Shown in pieces: positions 1 to 7,370 of a DNA stretch of 10,920 nucleotides. The stretch spans positions 1 through 10,920 of the forward strand of contig SGPL01000819.1 in the NCBI GenBank assembly GCA_004802705.1, in the 5' to 3' direction. The stretch is from Bondarzewia mesenterica. Lineage: Eukaryota; Basidiomycota; Agaricomycetes; Russulales; Bondarzewiaceae. The position numbers and the translations under genes were made by a program. Within the stretch, counting starts at the first letter, position 1. Every line of letters starts with the position of its first letter. The notes under the pieces are model-generated. The model did not search any database. It worked only from the letters and a program-made list of their open reading frames with translations, and had not been told where the DNA came from.

Positions 1-328
1 GGATGAGTTCGGGATGAGTTGACAGCATCGCAATAATGGGCAGGATCCCTGTTTTGCTTACGGTACTACTTTCTCTGAATGGTATCTGAACGGTATTCCT
101 TTCAATCACAAGTACCATAAAAACAACTTTCTATGACAGATCCACAATGCAACTCAAATTGATTTTTCCGTATTCAAAAAATAGAAAAAACGCAAGCAAG
201 GTTCGCTGCCGACACGGTCGGCGCTCCCCTAGTATATCCATGTTAAGCTCAAGCTTACACTATCTGACACAACCTCGCAGTAACCTCATTTCACATACGT
301 GCTCCTCAGCTCCCCGGCGCCGGTCACC

Positions 329-1344
329 ATGCTCCTTACCTCCAAAGATGGCACCCATGTCTACGCTGATGTCGCTGGCAATCCTTCTAAACCGGCCATC
401 GTTTTCCTCCATGGTCTCTCCCTCAGCAGCATAGTCTTCGACAGCCTCTTCTCCAACCCCAAACTTCTTGACCGTTACTACCTTGTTCATCCTTTCCCCC
501 CCCTCTTTTGCCTTCATGGCACTGACCTCCTTTTACGATCGCTAGGTTCGCTATGATATGCGTGGACATGGCAGGAGTGGGAAGCCCACAAACCCCAAAG
601 GCTACTTGTCCGCACGTTTTGCCGAAGATTACGCCACCGTAGCGGCTGCGTTCAACCTCAAAAAGGCCTTATTTGTGGGGTGGTGAGTACATCATCCACT
701 AGAGAGATGTCTCGTATTGATCATTCAAACAGGAGTCTTGGAGGTTCTTGCTCCCATTCTTTTCTACATTTTTCATTCCAAGCCTCATCTTTTCTCGTGC
801 AGCTACTGCCGTGTGTGACATCGCTAGCCACCTCCCAAGCGATACCCTCGGCGGCATCGTGTATCTCAATGCGCTTCCATACATCGGGCCCATTATGGGA
901 CGCATTGGTACCCAGGTCATCCTCGGGTTCCAACCTGGTCTTATCACAAACGATGATGTTAATCTCAGCCTCTCCACCATCGTCGACTTCATCGAATCCC
1001 TTTTCGTCAAGCCAGATGCCGTCCCATTCGCACTGAAATGCTCCTGGATGGGTTGCGCGGTCTTACAGTCTCCAAAAGTCCGCGCCCTCTTGCTGACCCG
1101 CTCCCAAGATCCTTCGGATCTGTTCAAGCTTGGTGCTGAGGGCTTGCCCTTGCTCGTCTTGAGCGGCACAGTGGACTCTCAGGTGAAGGGAGACGTTGTC
1201 GTGAAGGAGATGCAGGAGCAGTTCAAGAACGTCGATTTTAACATGATTGAAGGGGGCGGACACGCTCTGTTCTACGAATTTCCTGACCAGGTCATTAACA
1301 GCATCGATTCGTTCGCCTCCAAAGTCTTAGAAGAACAGGTATGA
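329..1344 (+). CDS. alpha/beta-hydrolase fold protein, 4 exons, 281 aa
   Basis: Exons 329-484, 546-682, 733-743 and 803-1344 join in frame to 846 nt. The family hydrolyses esters, amides or related small substrates; the true substrate cannot be read here, and non-heme chloroperoxidase or arylesterase-like members are the nearest in style. Visible landmarks are the oxyanion-side HG (H28-G29) after a hydrophobic strand, the RYDMRGHGRSG block after exon 1, the nucleophile elbow G-W-S-L-G (S99), an Asp in SGTVD (D226) and the His in GGGH (H255). The triad is complete and the length is normal for the fold. ATG 329 sits in a good CACC context; the in-frame GTG at 299 was not chosen. No signal peptide is seen, so it is probably cytosolic. 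Introns of 61, 50 and 59 nt start GTTCAT, GTGAGT and GTTCTT. The elbow is split across three exons. Confidence 0.9.
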
Positions 1345-1918
1345 TTCTCATGTATTTTTTATATTTCCCGGAGCTGAAAGTGGCATCGACCCGTAAAGCT
1401 TCATTAACTGACGCCTGAACTTAGTAGCAAACACAGTTGGACTGTTCAATAATGAAGTTGAGCTGTACCTGTTGGCAGGTCCATATATGCACGGCCACTG
1501 TGCAGTGCTTGTACCGGCTGTCGGGCGCACATGAGCTTGTCAAACTGAGGGTTTGTATACAAGAAGGCTCAATGATAAGTTGAGTACATTGCAGAACTTG
1601 CAGTAATGTATGCGAGCCGTGGCATCGACTTTCAGGTCACCTTAAGTCTTCCACTCCAATCATGCCTCGTCGAAGTCTAATCTGGCAGATCCACGAGCTG
1701 ATGACTTTCCACATGCTATAGATCTTGCCCGCTGAATTCAGAACACCAGTCAACTGTTATGGGCCGCTCTGCATACCGTCGATTTTAAATTCAGGAGGAT
1801 TCCTCCCACCCTGTCCCTATGTAGTGCGACAAAATTTCTCCAACACTAAATGACGACACATTTTTAAGTACCGATTCTGCCTCAGCATCAGCTCATCCAG
1901 GGAGTGCACCCATAGAGC
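1345..1918. other. intergenic region between hydrolase and methyltransferase genes
   Basis: These 574 bases hold no convincing coding sequence. The part just after the hydrolase stop is A/T-rich and is presumably its 3' untranslated region. A perfect short palindrome, GGAGGA-T-TCCTCC, lies at 1794-1806, about 110 bp before the methyltransferase ATG, and could be a protein-binding site. No clear TATA box was found for the downstream gene. Confidence 0.6.
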
Positions 1919-2891
1919 ATGTTGCATGCCACTACCATAACGCATCTGAGTCGGGCCAGCTATGTCCTCTCAGCCGACGAAAAGGAGGAGAAGAGGTACG
2001 ATGTTCCTCATGTTGTTTCCCCCTCATCACCCTCGGTCATATAAAACTTGTTCTCCAGCTTGTTCTCCAGCACGCGATGATCAAGCATAGATATGGAAAA
2101 AGTATAGTCCTTGCTCCCATCAACTTCAATCAAGCTCAGTTCATTTTAGACTTTGGAACGGGAGGGGGTAAATGTCAGAGTTCCTCCACCTACGGATACT
2201 TTTCTGATCATGTCGCTCATAAATTCATAAGCGATGGCTTTTGGATCTTGCCAGTCAAATCAACTCGTCTTCCATCCTGCATGGCTTTGACATACACGAT
2301 AAATTGTTTCCTTCATCAGCACCTTCGAATGTATCTTTTTCCGTCAATTCTGTTATCACGCTACTGCAAGGATGGGCCAATCGCTTCGATCTTGTCCATC
2401 AACGTCTCCTGAAGGCTGCCTTACATGATGCTGAATGGCCCATCGTTGTCACTGAGCTCTTCCGCGTCACTCGTCTTGGTGGCTGGCTGCAACTAGTCGA
2501 GCTGGACAAATGGAACTCTAGAGAAGCGACGAGGTCTCATCAGGCCTTAGTCATGCATCTGTTCAACGCGCGTGGCATGCTATACGACTGTGTTGAGCAA
2601 CTTCTCATGACGTTGGAGCAGACCAGATTCACTAATGTGAAAGTTCAAAAGCGGGGGTTGGCAGCCAGCGCTTGGGCTGGGCTAGAAGGGAACGAGGTGA
2701 GGGACAACTTCATCGGCGTGTATGGCGGTATGAAGACTCCAATCCTCAATGCCAGAGGATTTGGGATAGTAGACTCGGAGAAAGCGTTTGATGACTTGTT
2801 GAATGCAGTCCAGCGAGAGTGGGATCAGACTGAGGGGACAGAGATCGAGATTGTCATCATCTGTGCACAGAAGCCCCTTGCCCTTGCTTGA
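1919..2891 (+). CDS. class I SAM-dependent methyltransferase (fungal LaeA/UmtA-like type), probably frame-disrupted
   Basis: Family members transfer a methyl group from S-adenosylmethionine, often in secondary metabolism; the acceptor here is unknown. Proposed exons are 1919-2002, 2059-2167 and 2232-2891. Exon 1 encodes the usual lead-in (ASYVLSADEKEEKRYD), exon 2 the segment ending in the SAM-binding motif LDFGTGG, and exon 3 starts RWLLDLA and continues through FDLVHQRLL, the RLGGWLQLVE strand and a C-terminal AQKPL end. ATG 1919 has A at -3 and an in-frame TAG at 1913 just upstream. The first intron (2003-2058, donor GTTCCT) closes cleanly. The second (2168-2231, GTAAAT to AAG) leaves the frame off by one: the total is 853 nt. 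No other GT-AG pair nearby repairs it while keeping W-LLDLA. One G fewer, or two more, in the G run at 2164-2168 would restore it. The predicted intact length is about 283 aa. It is either a recent pseudogene, a base error or an unusual splice. Confidence 0.78.
2047..2070 (+). repeat. 12-bp perfect tandem duplication at a splice acceptor
   Basis: The 12-mer CTTGTTCTCCAG occurs twice in direct succession, at 2047-2058 and 2059-2070. Each copy ends in CAG and can serve as the 3' splice site of the first methyltransferase intron. Because 12 is a multiple of three, both choices keep the frame and differ only by the residues L-V-L-Q. Family comparison favours the first acceptor, which gives KRYD followed by LVLQHAM. 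Confidence 0.85.
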
Positions 2892-5304
2892 CATTTCTTG
2901 TAGTTCTCATGTAACATGTAACGATGTTCTCAACAACCGCAGTTGTACCATAGCCATACAGAAAAATTGAGTTGATACTGTTTGCATTCTCATCCCGACT
3001 GTTTGAGTGGAAATATATATAAATAAGGGGAACAATTCTCGTCGACAGTTTGACAGAGGACATGATGTTTACGTACAAGCCGCGATGCATCAGATCATTA
3101 ATGAATGGTGATCATTGTCGAGAAAGAAAGCAGTGCAAGAATGGGGGCAAGCACATACAGAACAATAAGTTGAAATCGCTTGTGCATGAACACTTTACGG
3201 CGTGTGCAGCGAGCACAACATTTTGAAGATTAAAGGACAATAAAGAATTGGAGGGAGAAAGCTGGAGAGCCAATTGCTCAGCGAGTCAAAAAATAATACA
3301 AAAGAGAGGCAATGGAGCGAAGAGGGAAAGAGATACTTAGCGTGTCATGATCCCGACCTTGTCTTCCTTCTACATGCGCCTTCAACGTGCCTAGTCCTCT
3401 TCGCTCTCCTCACCTATCGATCCTCACGAACGTCGTTCCCTATATCAAAATCGATTCTAAGCCCCCTTTCCCTCAAACTACATGTACCTTCCTTGCTTCA
3501 ACATAGAATCTGACAATGTGCTCGATAGACCGGATGAGGGGTACATTAAAGAAGAACAAAGAGAAATAATGGCGGCACGCGTCACACGAAGAGTGAGGCA
3601 ATCAATTAGTAGAAGTATGTGAAAAGGAGTCTCCGTAGCGATGAATGAAAACTTTTTGTTCATATATTCTTATGTGGGATTCCTTTGTAGCAAATCTGAG
3701 AAGATTAGCTCATCAAAGAGATTGGAGATGAAAGCAAAGCTTAGCTGAACTGGACAGGCTTGTAGATGTGAAAGAAGTGTCTGACAAATTTTATGTCGAC
3801 CGGCTTCACACTTACATGTATATTATTCCTTCATTAGGAGTTTAGACTAATTGCTTCACCACTATAGATGTCTTAGTCTTTTTCGGAAATTTTAAAAATG
3901 AAAAGTATTGCCGTAGAGCCAGTTCATAGGCTCGACAGAGAAAAGTGGAAAGCGGACGAGCAATGCAAGGAGGGGAGGTCACCGCCGAACTGAGGCCAGG
4001 AGTAGACTAGCCGCCGAAAGGGATGGCATCTGCCAGGAATGGGTATTGCATAGAGTTCAGCGTTAGTTTTCTGAGCATCGAAACCGAGCGAGTCAGTCAG
4101 AAATTATATGGTCTCTCGAACAGGGTTGCGACGCCAGCGGCATGCCAAGATTCTTGTGGCCACACACTCGATCTGGTTTTAACGTACCCACTATGCCTTT
4201 AGATAAAGTATCGAGACAAAACGTGCAAGAGAAAACAAGTCGAGCGCTTTGAGAATTTTTTTTTCGACTGTGAAGCAGGACGAGTGGTTCATGCAAAAGC
4301 GCCGTATTCTCGATCGACTTTACCATAAGAAAAGAGAAGGCGTGAGTCAAGGGCCGATTGTCGCTGGTGCTGAGGAGGGAACGCTGGCCGCCTGACTTCA
4401 CCATAATTATTTTGGACGTGTTGACTCTACTAGAGGAGTGTCTTGTACTTACAGCCCGACACAGTGAAAAAGAGGATCGGTTCTGAGCCTGTCACCAGAT
4501 GAGATGCCATGCGACAGTCCAACCTTGACTGTATCCTCACTCCGATGCCGGCATTGCCATAGGCAGAGAATGGGAAATCAAGCTATGCACCTCTCTTGCT
4601 TCTTCGATGCATTTTGTACACTAAATCGCGATTAGAGATAATGTGATACCTGCTAAGTTATCCATGATGACGGGAGGTAGTTTCGGGAGTCAGCGGGACA
4701 AATTCAGGTGCTGTGAGGTGTCATGAGCATATGAACTCTAAGAAGCTCTTCCGTATGTATGAGAGGAGAAAAGAAAATGCACGAATAGTTAGGGAAGGAT
4801 CAACTAGGTGTCACAACCATCTCATCACCAGTCCATATTTCTGCAAACGTCGCCGCGCTCGCCATACAAAATTGCAGGGCAGGCGAAAACGAGAGCAAGC
4901 CTTGTTTTTCTCGCAAGGCACGTGGAGTCACTGGCGAGAGTAGAGAGACGGACGCGATGCCCCATTGAAGAGCATCTACAGGCCGATGGAAGGAGCGGTG
5001 GTCATGTCACGTGCAACATGTTGGGATAGAAATTAGGATGAAGATGCACCACATTGCAGAATGGGTGAAACAGACTTCGTGACTGACAAAGAGAACGAGC
5101 AGTGGGAGAAAGGGGAATGACCATCGAGGCTCATCGAGGACTTAATCGGAAAACGAAGATGTGAAATCAAGCATAGAAAGCATGTGGTATGAATTTGAAG
5201 AAAAGAGAAGTTTGAAGACTCGAGCACTCGAGCGTGCCAAGAACGAAGAGGAAACAAAAAAAAACAGTGGGTAAATAGATGAAGAGTAGTGTGACATAGA
5301 AAGG
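2892..5304. other. long gene-poor intergenic region
   Basis: Short open frames are present on both strands (for example plus 3274-3513, minus 3478-3663 and minus 4093-4404), but none shows a recognisable motif, family resemblance or credible exon pairing. The first 200 bases probably hold the methyltransferase 3' end. The last 250 bases are purine-rich on the plus strand, with an 8-bp tandem ACTCGAGC at 5218-5233. I see no tRNA, no long repeat and no transposase remnant. A non-coding transcript cannot be excluded by eye. Confidence 0.5.
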
Positions 5305-5310
5305 CGAAAG
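5305..5310. repeat. putative target-site duplication, left copy
   Basis: CGAAAG lies directly outside the left inverted repeat and matches the six bases directly outside the right one. The innermost G and C at the two edges are also complementary, so the element boundary could shift by one base; the 6-bp reading gives the longest perfect duplication. Confidence 0.7.
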
Positions 5311-5519
5311 TATGGTGGATGATTGGTTACAGTTCGTTTCTAACCCTAGACGCCGACATGCCGAGCCTTACTCATCATAGATTTCGATAATCGCAGAAAA
5401 GGCCCCAGCCACTCTTAGAATGATCAAAAGCTGAATATTAATGAAAATTTCTTTTCTTTTCTTGGCTACAAAAGTTGTAGTCAGACTACAATTTTAATTC
5501 AACTATGTACTACATTTTC
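5311..5519 (+). repeat. left terminal inverted repeat (209 bp)
   Basis: Reads as the reverse complement of 6341-6549 without gaps and with three transitions (206 of 209 by eye). Near its inner end is a perfect palindrome with a single central base, TTGTAGTC-A-GACTACAA (5475-5491). It also contains CTAACCCTA, a match to one and a half telomere-type repeats that may be chance. Confidence 0.95.
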
Positions 5520-5528
5520 CATGAAGTG

Positions 5529-5880
5529 CTGGTGGGCGAGCATGCCACCCCATCGTGTTGGAACAATGGGGCTGAGGGCGTAGTGGGTGAGCAAGCAGCG
5601 CCGTCATGTTTAGATGACACAGGGGAGTGGTGGGTGAGTATGCAGTGCCATCATGTTGAAACGATGGGGTAAGATATGTTGGGCGAGTGGGACACCTCGT
5701 CGTATTAGAACGACGGGCAGCGGGTGTGGAGATGGTGTGGTGGGCGAGCGCAAAACCCCATCGTGTTGGAATGATGGGGTAGGGGCGTGGTGGGTGAGCT
5801 GATAAGCGAGCATAAAGCCCCATTGTGCTGAAACAACAGGGGTGGATGAGCAGTGCCCGCTGTGTTGAAACAGCAGGCTG
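5529..5880. repeat. degenerate tandem array of seven hairpin units
   Basis: Seven units spaced about 37 to 62 bp share a linker resembling GTGGTGGGYGAGCA followed by a small inverted repeat with a 6-nt loop of consensus GTTGRA. Loops are at 5557-5562, 5608-5613, 5655-5660, 5704-5709, 5765-5770, 5827-5832 and 5864-5869. Flanking stems include CCCCAT/ATGGGG, GTCAT/ATGAC, CCATC/GATGG, CGTCGT/ACGACG, CCCCATC/GATGGGG, TTGT/ACAA and GCTGT/ACAGC. Stem sequences differ between units while pairing is mostly kept. Long open frames run through several frames here because of composition; I do not call a protein. Confidence 0.85.
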
Positions 5881-5895
5881 AAGGCATGTATATAA

Positions 5896-5938
5896 CTGTG
5901 AAATATTGTTAGTATGTAGACAAAATATATACACTTAC
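5896..5938 (-). other. intron-like splice signals inside the element
   Basis: Read on the minus strand, GTAAGTG (5938-5932), TACTAAC (5914-5908) and CACAG (5900-5896) form an ideal 43-nt fungal intron: strong donor, textbook branch site, and an acceptor about a dozen bases further on. The sequence just upstream on that strand has a short frame ending in TAA before the donor, and downstream begins the hairpin array. It may be a captured intron or part of a spliced non-coding transcript. Confidence 0.5.
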
Positions 5939-6071
5939 TTTTAATTCATTTTGCGTCCTTTGTACCCTTCCAGCTTCTGGCTCCTATTTTGAGAGCTTTC
6001 GGGATGACGAGGGTTTTGTGTAGGTTGAGGAAGAAGTTGTTGAGAACGAGCGGGGCTGGTTAGCATTGCAC

Positions 6072-6113
6072 CTTCACCTACCGGTAATCGCGAATACCGG
6101 TCGGCCGGTGAAG
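6072..6113. repeat. GC-rich imperfect inverted repeat
   Basis: CTTCACC at 6072-6078 pairs with GGTGAAG at 6107-6113, and two ACCGGT palindromes (6080-6085 and 6096-6101) lie between them. It could form a nested hairpin in the middle of the transposon-like element. Function is unknown. Confidence 0.6.
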
Positions 6114-6340
6114 CCACACTACAAAACAAATGAAGCTAGGTTAGTTTCGGAATTCTTACTATTTTGTAATGACTCTATTCGTAATTGTAGTCCAACTAAG
6201 AGTCCTGAATTCTCGAGCGGGTTAGTGAGCCAATCCAACTGTGCAACTCAGCCACACCAATTCCACATTGCTTTGTTGCATCATTTCGTCATTCAGCAAA
6301 ACATTTTGTCAAATCAATTTAGAATCTGTTCTGAGCACAA

Positions 6341-6549
6341 GAAAATGTAGTACATAGTTGAATTAAAATTGTAGTCCGACTACAACTTTTGTAGCCAGGA
6401 AAAGAAAAGAAATTTTCATTAATATTCAGCTTTTGATCATTCTAAGAGTGGCTGGGGCCTTTTCTGCGATTATCGAAATCTATGATGAGTAAGGCTCGGC
6501 ATGTCGGCGTCTAGGGTTAGAAACGAACCGTAACCAATCATCCACCATA
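6341..6549 (-). repeat. right terminal inverted repeat (209 bp)
   Basis: Mirror of 5311-5519. It carries the same palindrome, here TTGTAGTC-C-GACTACAA (6369-6385); the difference between the two ends falls on the unpaired central base. A decayed third copy of the motif half starts at 6185 inside the element. Confidence 0.95.
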
Positions 6550-6555
6550 CGAAAG
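6550..6555. repeat. putative target-site duplication, right copy
   Basis: CGAAAG directly abuts the right inverted repeat and matches 5305-5310. Bases further out on both sides do not match, which limits the duplication to six. Confidence 0.7.
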
Positions 6556-7310
6556 ACTCGTCGACCCCGCGTGTCGGTCGGCAACGTTGAAGTCGTTTGT
6601 GGTTGTTTACAGGTGGATTCAAACTCTACACCTCTCTACACTGAGTTCAATGAGTAGTATGTACTCTTCGAGTTCAATATCGATATCGATGATACGTAGG
6701 TGATCCGCATCATCAACTGATACTAAGTAGCGCTGGCGTTTGACTTGGAGCTGCTATCGCGAGCGGTGAATGGGAGTTGGGGGACAGCCGAGCTCAGGTT
6801 CGACGTACCAACTTCCATAACACCAGCATCTCACACGGCCCATCATAGCATCCTCCGAGTCAATCTTCATTTTACACCGCCTATCCTGTGCTTCTAGACA
6901 TGACAGGTCTCGCGGTTCTTCTCGAGCGCCTTCTAGGAAAAGATCGGAAAGTTGCTTATCGTCGAGGACAGACTGCGCTGTGAATTGCAAAGTTGGTGCG
7001 TCTCGTGTTCAGCACATGTTTGTTTCAATTTGTCACCGTGTTCCATCTCAATGAATTGGGTTCATGCTCACCGCATTATGCATGTCTTCATCGCCTCGTT
7101 CCAGACAGAAATTGCAAGCAGTGCCGCACGAGGCACAGAACCCAAATATCGATGAGGCTTGGACAGCGCCCCAAGGACAGTTGTTCCCCACGTTCGGAAC
7201 GGCAATTGCTCATGCTTGTGAGTACTATGGGCGTAGGTTTGCTTTTCATCGCATCCTGTGTTTTCACTTCTTCAAACCCTGGTACTTAGACGCTTTATTG
7301 ATTATCTACG
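6556..7310. other. upstream intergenic region of the AAA+ gene
   Basis: No gene is assigned. A minus-strand open stretch at 6754-6990 has a protein-like charged composition (for example VLDDKQLSDLFLEGAREEP) but lacks an ATG, is closed by an in-frame stop just upstream (TGA on the minus strand near 7010) and matches no family I recognise, so it may be a gene remnant or chance. Plus-strand frames at 6952-7315 overlap the promoter of the AAA+ gene and are not supported. Confidence 0.45.
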
Positions 7311-7317
7311 TATAAAA
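7311..7317 (+). promoter_or_regulatory. TATA box of the AAA+ ATPase gene
   Basis: TATAAAA (followed by GG) sits 60 bp before the ATG at 7371, leaving room for a transcription start near 7340 and a short leader. The leader is C/A/T-rich, and the context before the ATG is CATC. Confidence 0.7.
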
Positions 7318-7370
7318 GGCTTGCAAGGCAACTCCGACACCTTCAACTCAACCCATCACTAGCACCCATC

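Larger units (their letters stand above)
5311..6549. mobile_element. non-autonomous DNA transposon-like element with 209-bp terminal inverted repeats
   Basis: The 1,239-bp segment begins TATGGTGGATG and ends with its reverse complement. It is bounded by near-identical inverted repeats and flanked on both sides by CGAAAG (5305-5310 and 6550-6555), which looks like a 6-bp target-site duplication. No transposase domain is visible, so any movement would need an enzyme encoded elsewhere. The interior holds a hairpin-rich tandem array, an intron-like signal on the minus strand and a GC-rich inverted repeat around 6072-6113. Long terminal repeats plus internal tandem repeats recall fold-back elements or TIR-MULEs, but a 6-bp duplication does not fit the usual 8 to 11 bp of MULEs or 8 bp of hAT, so I leave the superfamily open. 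The high identity of the two ends suggests a fairly recent insertion or gene conversion. Confidence 0.88.

Noticed and set aside
299..328. Upstream GTG as hydrolase start
   Set aside because: A nuclear fungal gene should start at ATG, and the ATG at 329 has a good context and the right family length.
2077..2412. Continuous 111-codon frame as a separate protein
   Set aside because: Its first third is methyltransferase exon 2; the rest is intron and the wrong frame of exon 3.
3274..4404. Small open frames in the long intergenic region (plus 3274-3513, minus 3478-3663, minus 4093-4404)
   Set aside because: No motif, family resemblance or believable splice partner; lengths are within chance.
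5339..5350. Telomere-like CTAACCCTA in the inverted repeat
   Set aside because: Only one and a half repeat units, so chance is sufficient.
5529..5880. CRISPR-like array
   Set aside because: Repeats are degenerate, spacing is irregular, the hairpin lies in the variable part, and the genes around it are eukaryotic with introns.
5503..5934. 143-codon minus-strand open frame, rich in Pro, His and Thr, running through the hairpin array
   Set aside because: Other minus-strand frames are also open over much of the same stretch, the content follows the tandem repeat, and it runs into the inverted repeat. Composition explains the openness better than coding.
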